This document shows positions 1-7,514 of a stretch of DNA of 64,000 bases, piece by piece (within the stretch, counting starts at the first letter, position 1; the number at the start of each line of letters is the position of its first letter). The position numbers and the translations under genes are program-made. This stretch comes from Ramlibacter alkalitolerans. GTDB lineage: Bacteria > Pseudomonadota > Gammaproteobacteria > Burkholderiales > Burkholderiaceae_C. Location: NCBI RefSeq assembly GCF_016722765.1, contig NZ_JAEQND010000002.1:248001-312000 (forward strand), in the 5' to 3' direction. The notes beneath the pieces are model-generated. The model saw only the letters and a program-made list of their open reading frames with translations. It made no database searches and was not told the DNA's origin.

Positions 1-1
1 G

Positions 2-262
2 CAGGCGCCTTGCCCCGGGGGGCGGCTGGTCGGCGTCACGCCGCACCGCGTGACCGACCGCTCGAAGCCGCCGCCGCAGGATCGCGCCATCGCTGCCAAG
101 CGCGCCGTCCTGGCGCCCGAGCAGCGCCAGGAATGCCGCGCGCTCGACGTTCGGCTGCGGGAAGAACAGCGCAGCCTGCGCGCCCGGGGCGACGCCGTGA
201 CGATCGAGGACGAGATGCCGCTCGTGCGGGCGCAGAAGCGCTTCCGCGAACTGCGCTGCTAG
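2..262 (+). CDS. Hypothetical protein, C-terminal part (cut by the window start)
   Basis: The frame is open from base 2 to a TAG at 260-262, so the gene probably begins before the window. A GTG at base 50 could serve as an internal start for a 70-residue product, but the frame stays open upstream and I see no ribosome binding site there. The visible part holds a Cys-Pro-Gly-Gly stretch, then a charged Arg/Glu/Gln-rich helix-forming segment, and ends in Leu-Arg-Cys. That resembles the C-terminal region of small secreted or DUF4124-like proteins of Burkholderiales, but only loosely. I assign no function. Bases 263-387 up to the next gene are non-coding. Confidence 0.5.
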   Translation, partial: QAPCPGGRLVGVTPHRVTDRSKPPPQDRAIAAKRAVLAPEQRQECRALDVRLREEQRSLRARGDAVTIEDEMPLVRAQKRFRELRC

Positions 263-387
263 GCGCGGCGGGCCAGGGGCGGCTGCAAGCCCCGGGTGGC
301 GTCCGGGGGAAGTGACCCCGGTCAAGAGGCTCCCGCCGGGCTGGGTGGTAAGCTGCCCGTTTTCCGCCCACCTAGAGACAAACCCTC

Positions 388-1539
388 ATGCCTGGACTGC
401 TGCCCAACGTCGATCCCGAAGGCCTGCTCGAGTTCTCCGTCGTCTACACGGACCGCGCGCTCAATCACATGTCGCGCAGCTTCCAGGGCGTGATGAAGGA
501 CATCTCCTCGATCCTCAAGGAGGTCTACAACGCGCATTCGACCGCGCTGGTCCCGGGCAGCGGCACCTTCGGCATGGAATCGGTGGCGCGCCAGTTCGCC
601 GGCGGCAAGGATGTCCTGGTGCTGCGCAACGGCTGGTTCAGCTACCGCTGGACGCAGATCTTCGAGGCCGGCCGGATCCCGAAGTCCGAGACGGTGCTGA
701 AGGCCCGCCGCCAGGGCAGCGGCCCGACCGCGCCGTGGGCGCCGGCGCCCATCGCCGAAGTCACGGCCACCATCCGCGAGAAGAAGCCTGCGGTGGTGTT
801 CGCGCCGCACGTCGAGACGGCCGCCGGCATCATCCTGCCCGACGACTACATGCGGGCGGTGGCCGATGCGGTGCATGCCGTGGGCGGGCTGTTCGTGCTC
901 GATTGCATCGCCTCCGGCGCGATGTGGGTCGACATGAAGGCCGTGGGCGTCGACATCCTGATTTCCGCCCCGCAGAAGGGCTGGAGCAGCTCGCCCTGTT
1001 GCGCGATGGTGATGTTCTCCGAGCGCGCCCGCAAGGCGATCGACGAGACCGCCAGCACCAGCTTCTCGATGGACCTGAAGAAGTGGCTGCAGATCATGGA
1101 GGCGTACGAGGGTGGCGCCCACATGTACCACTCCACCATGCCGACCGATGCGCTGGTGCGCCTCGACCTGGCGATGAAGGAGACCAAGGCGCACGGCTTC
1201 GCCTGGGTCAAGGCGCAGCAGGAGGACCTGGGTCGCAAGGTGCGCGCTCTGTTCGAGAGCCGCGGGCTGCCCAGCGTGGCCGCCGAGGGCTTCAAGGCGC
1301 CGGGCGTGGTGGTGAGCTTCACGACCGACCCGGAGATCCAGTCGGGCCGCAAGTTCCTCAACGAAGGCCTGCAGACTGCCGCCGGCGTGCCGCTGCAGTG
1401 CGACGAAGGCGCCGACTTCAAGACCTTCCGCGTCGGCCTGTTCGGCCTGGAGAAGTGGGTGCACGTGGACCGCTCGGTGGCCCACCTGCGCGACGCCCTC
1501 GACCACCTCGGCGTGGTCGCCCCGGCGAAAGCAGCCTGA
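388..1539 (+). CDS. Class V pyridoxal-phosphate aminotransferase (alanine/serine-glyoxylate type)
   Basis: The product has 383 residues, normal for fold-type I class V aminotransferases. The glycine-rich cofactor loop is near residues 57-61 (GSGTF). Asp172 (motif LDC) should contact the pyridine nitrogen, and Lys197 in SAPQKGWSSS is the expected Schiff-base lysine. The family transfers amino groups from alanine, serine or similar donors to glyoxylate or pyruvate in the cytosol. The substrate cannot be read from sequence. The gene appears monocistronic. Its TGA stop lies inside the first degenerate unit of a 26-bp tandem repeat, and a bidirectional terminator follows at 1679-1707. Start chosen at the ATG preceding the conserved N-terminus. 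Confidence 0.9.
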   Translation: MPGLLPNVDPEGLLEFSVVYTDRALNHMSRSFQGVMKDISSILKEVYNAHSTALVPGSGTFGMESVARQFAGGKDVLVLRNGWFSYRWTQIFEAGRIPKSETVLKARRQGSGPTAPWAPAPIAEVTATIREKKPAVVFAPHVETAAGIILPDDYMRAVADAVHAVGGLFVLDCIASGAMWVDMKAVGVDILISAPQKGWSSSPCCAMVMFSERARKAIDETASTSFSMDLKKWLQIMEAYEGGAHMYHSTMPTDALVRLDLAMKETKAHGFAWVKAQQEDLGRKVRALFESRGLPSVAAEGFKAPGVVVSFTTDPEIQSGRKFLNEGLQTAAGVPLQCDEGADFKTFRVGLFGLEKWVHVDRSVAHLRDALDHLGVVAPAKAA

Positions 1540-1668
1540 CGCCCGCGCAGGCGGCCTGACCGTCATTCCCGCCAAGGCGCCTCGACCGTCATTCCCGCGC
1601 AGGCGCCCTGACCGTCATTCCCGCGCAGGCGCCCTGACCGTCATTCCCGCGAAGGCGGGAATCCAGGG
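1535..1668. repeat. Tandem 26-bp repeat of the GTCATTCCCGC family
   Basis: The core CGTCATTCCCGC occurs at 1561, 1587, 1613 and 1639, exactly 26 bases apart. A degenerate unit starts at about 1535 and contains the stop codon of the aminotransferase gene. The last unit continues into GCGAAGGCGGGAATCC, the full palindromic form of this element. Related single copies lie at 57191-57216, 57605-57630 and 60779-60853, with a GTCCCCGCGCAGGCGGGG variant at 44148-44170. Confidence 0.85.
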
Positions 1669-1678
1669 CTCCCCCATC

Positions 1679-1707
1679 AAAGCGGCCGACCGGCCGCTTT
1701 CCTTTTT
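1679..1707. terminator. Bidirectional Rho-independent terminator
   Basis: The inverted repeat AAAGCGGCC-GAC-CGGCCGCTTT at 1679-1700 is followed by a T-rich run (CCTTTTTCC). It sits between the converging aminotransferase gene and the minus-strand gene ending at 1710. It has a good U-tract for the plus strand and a short A run on the other side, so it may serve both. Confidence 0.8.
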
Positions 1708-1709
1708 CC

Positions 1710-2021
1710 TCAGCGCCTCAGCATCTTCGCCACGAGGAAGCCGAACCCCAGCGCCGCCCCGATCGCCAGCCACGGCGTCGACGCCACCCTGCGCTCCACC
1801 GTCCGTTCCACCGCCGTCAGCGGCTGCGGCAGGCTGTGCCGTTCTTCTTCCACGAGCATCACTTCCTGCACGCCGGGCGTCCAGCCGTCGGCGTACACCC
1901 GCGGCTCGGCGTCGATCTCCACCACCGCCAGTTCGAGCTCGTCGTCGTCGCCCAGCAGGTCTCCGATATCCGGCAGGTGCGTGTCACCGGTGAGCTTGAG
2001 GCGGTTCTTGGGATGAGGCAT
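1710..2021 (-). CDS. Small protein with a C-terminal membrane anchor
   Basis: The product has 103 residues. The first 80 are soluble and acidic, with a run GDDDELEL near residue 24. They are followed by one hydrophobic segment (about 84-100, WLAIGAALGFGFLVAK) ending in Met-Leu-Arg-Arg. A glycine-spaced C-terminal helix before a basic end resembles the membrane tail of ElaB/YqjD/DUF883 proteins, which attach to ribosomes or the inner membrane. The N-terminal part does not look like that family. A good ribosome binding site (AAGGACGG) precedes the ATG. Monocistronic. Function unknown. Confidence 0.65.
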   Translation of the reverse strand: MPHPKNRLKLTGDTHLPDIGDLLGDDDELELAVVEIDAEPRVYADGWTPGVQEVMLVEEERHSLPQPLTAVERTVERRVASTPWLAIGAALGFGFLVAKMLRR

Positions 2022-2208
2022 GGCGTTTCCGTCCTTTGTTGTTCATGCGATGCGGACGAATCTACGGACGTGCAGGCCGGCGCCGCGTAGGAAAGGAGCC
2101 GTTGCGCGCCCGAGGGCATTCCGGCAGCGCGGTGCTCCTCCCTTCACTGCCGCGGCAAGGCGACGCGGTGGCGTCACCGGTGCCGCCACCCCGGCCCGAA
2201 GCGCCGCT

Positions 2209-2532
2209 TCAGTCGATGCGCAGCGTGGCGGCCACGAAGGCCAGGATCGCCAGCCGCGCGTCGGGCTCGCAAGCGTGCGACTCGCCGCGCACCAGGATGA
2301 TGTCGCCGCGGGGCCGCCCCTGGTACTGCAGCAGCACGCAGCCGTCGAGGCAGCTGACCTGCTGGCCGGGCGAGGTCTCGATCGCCAGGGTGTCCAGCGG
2401 GACCAGGGTGTGGGTGGGCAAGGGCGCCTGCTCGCCGGCCTCCGCCACTTCACCGAGGCGGCCGAACCAGCTGCTCGCGAATTCCTCGAACTGCAGGCGC
2501 AGGGCGGGCAGGGTGGCAGTCAGCGCGTTCAT
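2209..2532 (-). CDS. DUF2917 domain protein
   Basis: The product has 107 residues when begun at the ATG at 2532, which has AAGGA about nine bases upstream. The open frame extends further 5' but that part is low-complexity Arg/Pro and unlikely to be translated. The region around residues 56-95 carries the family pattern: a Cys-Leu-Asp-Gly-Cys core, then a hydrophobic strand, a charged turn (GRPRGDIILVRGES) and a final strand. DUF2917 is a small cupin-like domain common in Burkholderiales with no known activity. The gene stands alone between two short intergenic regions of about 190 bases. Confidence 0.7.
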   Translation of the reverse strand: MNALTATLPALRLQFEEFASSWFGRLGEVAEAGEQAPLPTHTLVPLDTLAIETSPGQQVSCLDGCVLLQYQGRPRGDIILVRGESHACEPDARLAILAFVAATLRID

Positions 2533-2722
2533 GGCGGAGTCCTTCCTCGGCGCCCGGGTGCGCGGTCGGGTGCATGCGCGATCTTCCCGGTGGCTGGACC
2601 CATCGTCCCGAAGGAGGCGGACGCGATGTGGAGTGCCTGCTCTAAATCCTGCGCCAATTGGGCGAGCCCCGGGGGGATGGCGTGAAGTCCTCCGGCCGGG
2701 CACGCCGGCGGCGCGATCCCGC

Positions 2723-3031
2723 TCACGTGCTGAGCTTGCGCCCGAGGTGCCCTTGCACCGCGTCGATCTTGCTGCGCAGGCGCGACTCGGTGCCGGCGCG
2801 GTAATCCATCTTCAGGTTCATCGCGATGCGATGGCAGTCCGGCTGCAGGGCGCGGAAGCAGTCGCTGACGACGCCCATCACGACGTCGAAATCGCCTTCG
2901 AGGAGGGTGCCCATCGCGGTGAGCTGGTACGTGACGCCGCTGCGGTCGATGACGTCGAGGACGCGGGCGACGTGGCGCGAGAGGCTTTCACCCTCGCCGG
3001 TGGGGGACATGGCGAATTCGAGCAGGACCAT
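2723..3031 (-). CDS. MTH1187/YqgV-family thiamine-binding protein (DUF77)
   Basis: The 102-residue product matches the MTH1187 fold in length and pattern. It starts with a beta strand (VLLEFAMSP), then GEGESLSRHVARVLDVI, YQLTAMGTLLEGD and a C-terminal helix. Members are ferredoxin-like beta-alpha-beta proteins that form tetramers. Some bind thiamine or related compounds and may act in salvage or as a vitamin-carrier partner. No thiamine gene lies nearby, so the role here is inferred only from the family. GGAGG lies close upstream of the ATG. Confidence 0.8.
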   Translation of the reverse strand: MVLLEFAMSPTGEGESLSRHVARVLDVIDRSGVTYQLTAMGTLLEGDFDVVMGVVSDCFRALQPDCHRIAMNLKMDYRAGTESRLRSKIDAVQGHLGRKLST

Positions 3032-3220
3032 CGGGGCCTCCGTTCACGCAGACGCGGGCATCTTGCCTGCAGTTCGCGCGCGTCGCGGCCGCGCGCCGAT
3101 GGCACTTTGGTGCCGAGCCGCCCGTCCCTTGACCTGCATCAGCGGCGCGGCGGGCCGACGCTGGCCTCATTGCGCCTTCGGCGGCGGGAAGTCACGCGCA
3201 AGCAACAACAAGGAGACATC

Positions 3221-3607
3221 GTGGCCGGCAACGACAACGCGGAAGGCGGGGGGAGCTGCAGGCGCTTCGGAACGCGCCTGGCGTGGGGTGCGTGGATCGC
3301 GCTGGCCGCCGTTTCCTACCTGGCACTGCATGCACTGGCCCTGCGCCCGCAGACGATCGACGTCGATGCGGCCGACGTGGGCGCGGCCCTGGCGGGCTTC
3401 CTGCTGGGTGGCGTGGTGGAGAGCCTGCAATACGCGGTGCCCGCGCTGTGCCTGTCGGCGTTGCTGGGGCGGCTGGCGCACGTTCCCGAGGAGGCGCGGA
3501 TCGGGCCGGGCGCCTTGCGCCGCGCGCCCGCGGATGCCGACGCCGATGCCACCGTGCCACCGCCTGGCGAGGGCGACGCGGACGCGCTCGCGATCAGGCT
3601 TTCTTGA
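3221..3607 (+). CDS. Small two-helix membrane protein, hypothetical
   Basis: I place the start at GTG 3221 because AAGGAG lies six bases before it; the longer frame upstream has no coding character. The 128-residue product has two hydrophobic segments (about residues 20-42 and 53-85). A soluble tail follows, rich in Ala-Asp repeats (ADADADATVP) and probably disordered. No family recognised. Its last bases overlap, on the opposite strand, the end of the 46-residue gene at 3594-3734. Confidence 0.6.
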   Translation: MAGNDNAEGGGSCRRFGTRLAWGAWIALAAVSYLALHALALRPQTIDVDAADVGAALAGFLLGGVVESLQYAVPALCLSALLGRLAHVPEEARIGPGALRRAPADADADATVPPPGEGDADALAIRLS

Positions 3608-3734
3608 GTTTGCCCTTGGGCACGACCGTCGTCATCGGCGGCATCGGCCGGTCGGAGGTGGATTCCTTCGGCGGCGAAGTGTCCTTCTTGGGCTTCTTCG
3701 CCATCTTGTTGCTGCGCTGCTCGCCTTTGGGCAT
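3594..3734 (-). CDS. 46-residue lysine/proline-rich small protein
   Basis: This short gene reads MPKGEQRSNKMAKKPKKD at its start and ends in PKGKLKKA. Translation is strongly supported by a perfect Shine-Dalgarno AAGGAGG seven bases before the ATG. The product is very basic (11 Lys in 46), has no hydrophobic segment, and is probably disordered and possibly nucleic-acid binding. I recall very similar short proteins annotated as hypothetical in other Comamonadaceae, which I cannot verify here. It converges with the membrane protein gene at 3221-3607 and overlaps its 3' end by 14 bases. Confidence 0.7.
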   Translation of the reverse strand: MPKGEQRSNKMAKKPKKDTSPPKESTSDRPMPPMTTVVPKGKLKKA

Positions 3735-3780
3735 GGAAGCCTCCTTGGAAGTGAAGCATCCAATGTAGCAGCCGGCAGAG

Positions 3781-4311
3781 TTACGGCAACAGGCTGTTGG
3801 CCGCCGCGTCTTCCACGCGCCCCGTGGCGACTGCCGTCGTGCCGACCAGGAGGTGGAACGCGGTCCCGGGCGCGAGTCGCGGCAGGGCCGCCGCCGGCCG
3901 CAGCAGTTCGATCGGCTGCGGTTGCGGCGCGGCCAGCGCCTGCGCCATCGGCGCCGACAGGCGTGCGGTGAAGGCCTGCCCCGCGACGAGCAGCAGGCAG
4001 TCCGCGTGCTGCGCCGGCAAGGCGCCGATCGCCTCCAGCCGCGCCTGCAGGTGCGGCGTGAAGGCGCTGCCGGCCGGGAAGACGGCGCGCGGCAGTTCAG
4101 GAGCAGGCTGCGGGCGGCGCGGGATGCGGCGAATCAGGTACGCGATCAGGTTGCCCACCGCCGGCAGCCACAGCACCAGCAGCAAGGTACCGACATCGTG
4201 CAGCGTCGAGGCCGGCGCAGCGAACTTCCGGATGAACCCGCCCAGTACCGCCAGCAGCAGCAGGACGATCATGACCATGCGGCGGCGGGCGGGAGTGGCG
4301 ATGAGGGCCAT
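3781..4311 (-). CDS. Hypothetical inner-membrane protein
   Basis: The product has 176 residues. There are two transmembrane segments near the N-terminus (about 12-30 and 42-62) with an Arg-rich loop after the second (RRIPRRPQP), suggesting that the following 110 residues are cytoplasmic. The soluble part has no motif I recognise. It ends 16 bases after the glnS stop codon region on the same strand, so it is probably cotranscribed downstream of glnS. Confidence 0.65.
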   Translation of the reverse strand: MALIATPARRRMVMIVLLLLAVLGGFIRKFAAPASTLHDVGTLLLVLWLPAVGNLIAYLIRRIPRRPQPAPELPRAVFPAGSAFTPHLQARLEAIGALPAQHADCLLLVAGQAFTARLSAPMAQALAAPQPQPIELLRPAAALPRLAPGTAFHLLVGTTAVATGRVEDAAANSLLP

Positions 4312-4327
4312 GGCGCTTGTGAGCCGC

Positions 4328-6115
4328 CTACTTCCCGAACGAGTCCTTCAACCCCGTCACCCGGTTGAACACCGGCTTCTCCCCGGCGACGTGATCCTTG
4401 CGGTCCGCAACGAAGTAGCCGTGCCGCTCGAACTGGAACTTCTCGTCCGCCTGCGCGCGCCCAAGTGAGGGTTCCACGTACGCCGTCACCACCTTCAGCG
4501 AATCCGGATTGATCTCCTCCAGGAAATCCTTGGCGCCCGCGCCGGGCTGCGGCACCGCGAACAACCGGTCGTAGAGGCGCACTTCGGCCTTCACCCCGTC
4601 GGCCACGCCGACCCACGTGATGTTGCCCTTCACCTTCACGGCGTCGGCGCCCGGCGTGCCGCTCCTGGTGTCCGGAACCAGCTTCGCCTGCACTTCGGTG
4701 AGCGCGCCGGAGGCATCGCGCGTGGCGCCGACGCACTCCACCACGTAGCCATACTTCATCCGCACCTTGTTGCCCGGGAACAGGCGGAAGAAGCCCTTGG
4801 GCGGCGTGTCCTCGTAGTCGGTGCGTTCGATCCACAGCTCGCGCCCGAACATGAACTCGCGCCGGCCGCGCGCTGCATCGTGCGGATGCACGGGGGCGGA
4901 GCAGGGCTCCAGGTGGCCCGCGCCCATCAGTTCGTCCCAGTTCGTGATGACCAGCTTCACCGGGTCCAGCACCGCCATCGCGCGTGCGGCCTTGGGGTCG
5001 AGGTCGTCGCGCAGCGCGATCTCCAGCGTCGAATAGTCGATCCAGGAATCGGCCTTGCTCACGCCGATGCGGTCGGCAAAGAGCTGCAGCGCTTGCGGCG
5101 TGTAGCCGCGCCGGCGCAGGCCCACGATGGTCGGCATCCGCGGGTCGTCCCAGCCGCTCACGTGCTTTTCATCGACCAGCTGCTTGAGCTTGCGCTTGCT
5201 GGTGATGACGTACGTGAGGTTCAGCCGCGCGAACTCGTACTGGCGCGGCGGCGGCGTGTTGATCAGGCCGCCTTCGCCCAGGCGCTCCAGCAGCCAGTCG
5301 TAGAAGGGCCGCTGGTCCTCGAACTCCAGCGTGCAGATGCTGTGGGTGATGTTCTCCAGCGCATCCTCGATCGGGTGCGCGAAGGTGTACATCGGGTAGA
5401 TGCACCACTTGTCGCCGGTGTTGTGGTGCTCCGCGTGCTTGATGCGGTAGATCGTCGGGTCCCGCATGTTGATGTTGGGGCTCGCCATGTCGATCTTCGC
5501 GCGCAGCACCGCGGAACCATCGGCGAGCTCGCCGTCCCGCATCGCGCGGAAGCGCGTGAGGTTCTCCTCGATGGAGCGGCTGCGGAAGGGGCTGTCCACG
5601 CCGGGCTTGCCGAAGTCGCCGCGGTTGGCGCGCATCTGCTCGGGCGTCTGCTCGTCGACATACGCGTGTCCCGCCTCGATCAGGTACTCGGCTGCGCGGT
5701 ACATGAAGTCGAAGTAGTCGCTGGCCTGGTACAGGTGCCTCGTGCGGTTCGCGTCCCACGTGTAGCCGAGCCAGAGCACCGCATCCTTGATGCTCTCGAC
5801 GTACTCGATCTCTTCCTTCTCGGGATTGGTGTCGTCGAAGCGCAGGTGGCAGATGCCGCCGTAATCGAGCGCGAGGCCGAAGTTCAGGCAGATGCTCTTG
5901 GCATGCCCCACGTGCAGGTAGCCGTTCGGCTCGGGCGGGAAGCGGGTGCGGATCTTCGCGGGGTCGGCCTCGCCGTGGTGGTGGTGCGCGGCATCGCCCG
6001 GCGTGCCGCCCCACTGGCGGCGCGCGTACGTGCCTTGTTCGAGGTCGCGTTCGATCACCTGGCGCAGGAAATTGCTCGGGCGCGCGGCGGGTTCTTTGTC
6101 GGTCGGGGAAGCCAT
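4328..6115 (-). CDS. glnS: Glutaminyl-tRNA synthetase
   Basis: This 595-residue class I aminoacyl-tRNA synthetase attaches glutamine to tRNA-Gln in the cytosol. The HIGH-type signature is PEPNGYLHVGHAKS (residues 61-74, HVGH at 68-71). The KMSKS-type loop is ITSKRKL, with Thr where most bacterial enzymes have Met. The C-terminal part carries the two beta-barrel anticodon-binding domains. Length is slightly above the E. coli enzyme because of a His-rich N-terminal insert (AAHHHHGEAD, residues 42-51). Start chosen at the ATG before the conserved NFLRQVIERDL segment. A direct GlnRS does not exclude a GatCAB route elsewhere. Confidence 0.97.
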   Translation of the reverse strand: MASPTDKEPAARPSNFLRQVIERDLEQGTYARRQWGGTPGDAAHHHHGEADPAKIRTRFPPEPNGYLHVGHAKSICLNFGLALDYGGICHLRFDDTNPEKEEIEYVESIKDAVLWLGYTWDANRTRHLYQASDYFDFMYRAAEYLIEAGHAYVDEQTPEQMRANRGDFGKPGVDSPFRSRSIEENLTRFRAMRDGELADGSAVLRAKIDMASPNINMRDPTIYRIKHAEHHNTGDKWCIYPMYTFAHPIEDALENITHSICTLEFEDQRPFYDWLLERLGEGGLINTPPPRQYEFARLNLTYVITSKRKLKQLVDEKHVSGWDDPRMPTIVGLRRRGYTPQALQLFADRIGVSKADSWIDYSTLEIALRDDLDPKAARAMAVLDPVKLVITNWDELMGAGHLEPCSAPVHPHDAARGRREFMFGRELWIERTDYEDTPPKGFFRLFPGNKVRMKYGYVVECVGATRDASGALTEVQAKLVPDTRSGTPGADAVKVKGNITWVGVADGVKAEVRLYDRLFAVPQPGAGAKDFLEEINPDSLKVVTAYVEPSLGRAQADEKFQFERHGYFVADRKDHVAGEKPVFNRVTGLKDSFGK

Positions 6116-6376
6116 ATCGAAGGGATTTTGTCATGGCGGTCGAAGCGGCCTCGCGCGGAGGGCCGCTGCCACCGCGGCCCTCGCCCGGAGGGGGAGGGAG
6201 GAAGGCGGAACGCGGGGAATAAACAACGCCGGGTGACGAACTGGCGGCTGGGGCGGATGAACGGGCGTCGCGTTACGGGCCGCAACGCTTTTTATGTCCG
6301 GGTCATAGCGGGCCACTGGGCAGCCGAAGTTAAATCAGGACGCGGGGGCTTCCTCCCCGCGCCAAGCAGGAACCCT

Positions 6377-6733
6377 ATGCAAAGGAAATTTCTCCGCCCC
6401 CTGGCCGCCGTCGCCTTCGCAGTCCTTGCCGCCGGTGCGGCGCAAGCGCGCGACAACGTGACGTGGTCGGTGGGGATCGATGCGGCCCCGGGCGTCGCCA
6501 TCGGCGCCACCAACGCGCGACCCGTGATGGTCGCTCCGGCACCCGTGGTGGTCGCTCCGCAACCGGTGTATGTCGCACCGCGCCCCGTGGTGGTCGAACG
6601 CCGCCCGGTGGTCGTGGTGCAGCCCGAGCCCGTCTATGTGGTGCCGGGCCACAGGGGGCACAAGCACCACCACGATCGCCACGATCGCCACGACCACGGC
6701 CGCGGGCACGGCCACGGTCACGGACACGACTGA
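6377..6733 (+). CDS. Secreted His-rich protein with Val/Pro repeats
   Basis: The 118-residue product starts with a clear signal peptide (MQRKFLRPLAAVAFAVLAA, cleavage after AQA near residue 23). The mature part contains tandem Pro-Val repeats of the type VVVAPQPVYVAPRPVVV. It ends in a histidine/aspartate tail with repeated HDRH and GHGH units, 15 or more His in the last 30 residues. Such tails bind divalent metals such as Ni, Zn or Cu; that is inference from composition. The protein should be periplasmic or on the cell surface. A strong terminator follows at 6787-6819. The 260 bases between glnS and this gene show no other feature. Confidence 0.75.
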   Translation: MQRKFLRPLAAVAFAVLAAGAAQARDNVTWSVGIDAAPGVAIGATNARPVMVAPAPVVVAPQPVYVAPRPVVVERRPVVVVQPEPVYVVPGHRGHKHHHDRHDRHDHGRGHGHGHGHD

Positions 6734-6786
6734 TCAAGGCGCGGGGTCGTCGCCTCCAACACGACCCAGGATCTCCAAGCGAACTT

Positions 6787-6819
6787 GGCCCCGGCCCACA
6801 AGCCGGGGCCTTCTTTTTT
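6787..6819 (+). terminator. Rho-independent terminator
   Basis: The stem GGCCCCGGC / GCCGGGGCC with a CACAA loop is followed by TTCTTTTTTC. It ends transcription of the His-rich secreted protein gene. Confidence 0.9.
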
Positions 6820-6879
6820 CAGGACCCCTTGGCTCGTCGGGTGGTCGCGCCGTCCCGCGTCACAAACTCTTTGCCGCTG

Positions 6880-7125
6880 CTACCTGTGGTGTTCGTCCTT
6901 CGAAGGCTGGGCGTCCGGTGTCGGGAAGGGCGTCGGCAGCAGCGCCTTCAGGCGCAGCTGGTCGCGCAGGTGGGGCCGCACGCTTTCCGCGCCATGCCCG
7001 CTGTGCCCCCGCGCCGTTGCCCGCTCCACGAATCCGCGCTGCCTCGGCGGCCCGCCTCCTCGTCGCGCACCCTGGGAGCGCCGGCCTTCCGGTTCGCTCC
7101 CGCTGATGGGTTTTCCGTCTTTCAT
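6880..7125 (-). CDS. Possible small hydrophilic protein (81 residues)
   Basis: The frame starts ATG AAA GAC with GAGGAA about seven bases upstream; a GTG directly before the ATG is an alternative start. The product is Arg/Gly/Pro-rich and hydrophilic, begins MKDGKPISGSEPEG and has no recognisable domain. Its upstream region (7130-7260) is clearly less GC-rich than the surroundings, which fits a promoter. Support is only the ribosome binding site and plausible composition. It could be non-coding. Confidence 0.4.
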   Translation of the reverse strand: MKDGKPISGSEPEGRRSQGARRGGGPPRQRGFVERATARGHSGHGAESVRPHLRDQLRLKALLPTPFPTPDAQPSKDEHHR

Positions 7126-7250
7126 CACGTTCTTCCTCTGAGTCCTTTACAGAGTAAGCGCTGTGTGAAGCTTTACTTGACGGTTGTGCGCTGCGGTAAG
7201 CGTCGGACTGCGGCGACCTAACCGTAGGCAAGGAAGAAAATCACGGCCGG

Positions 7251-7285
7251 AAAAAAAGAACCCCCAGGTTTTTGCCTGGGGGTAA
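7251..7285 (-). terminator. Strong Rho-independent terminator of the LytTR operon
   Basis: On the minus strand an ACCCCCAGG / CCTGGGGGT stem with a CAAAAA loop is followed by TTCTTTTTTTCC. It lies about 230 bases downstream of the LytTR regulator stop and closes the minus-strand operon that begins at 11633. Confidence 0.92.
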
Positions 7286-7319
7286 CAATGCCAGTCGCGG
7301 GACGGAGGGCCGGACCAGC

Positions 7320-7502
7320 TCACCCCGGAGGAGGAGGGGACTCAGAGGAGTCGGGGTGACCGGGACGAAAGTCGCTTGGATCTGTGGGTGTTGAGGCGTC
7401 TTCCGTGCAATTCGATGGCTTGTAGTAGAAGCGCTGGACGCGGTATGCACTGTAGGACGGCGCCCACAGGGCCTGCCAGACGATGGCGCGAGCGCTGGGC
7501 AC
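7320..7502 (-). CDS. Possible 60-residue protein at the end of the LytTR operon
   Basis: This open frame starts with GTG 13 bases after the regulator stop and ends just before the operon terminator. It reads MPSARAIVWQALWAPSYSAY at the start, has an aromatic middle (QRFYYK) and a Pro/Ser/Asp tail. Position between the regulator and terminator suggests it is transcribed. The ribosome binding site is poor, so translation would rely on coupling. The segment may instead be a 3' untranslated region or source of a small RNA. Confidence 0.3.
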   Translation of the reverse strand: MPSARAIVWQALWAPSYSAYRVQRFYYKPSNCTEDASTPTDPSDFRPGHPDSSESPPPPG

Positions 7503-7514
7503 CTTCGTGCCGGG

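Noticed and set aside
1535-1668. CRISPR-like array
   Set aside because: The units are contiguous 26-base copies without unique spacers, and no cas genes are present.
4880-6733. 617-residue plus-strand frame over glnS
   Set aside because: Only its last 118 codons (from 6377) are a real gene with signal peptide; the rest is antisense to glnS.
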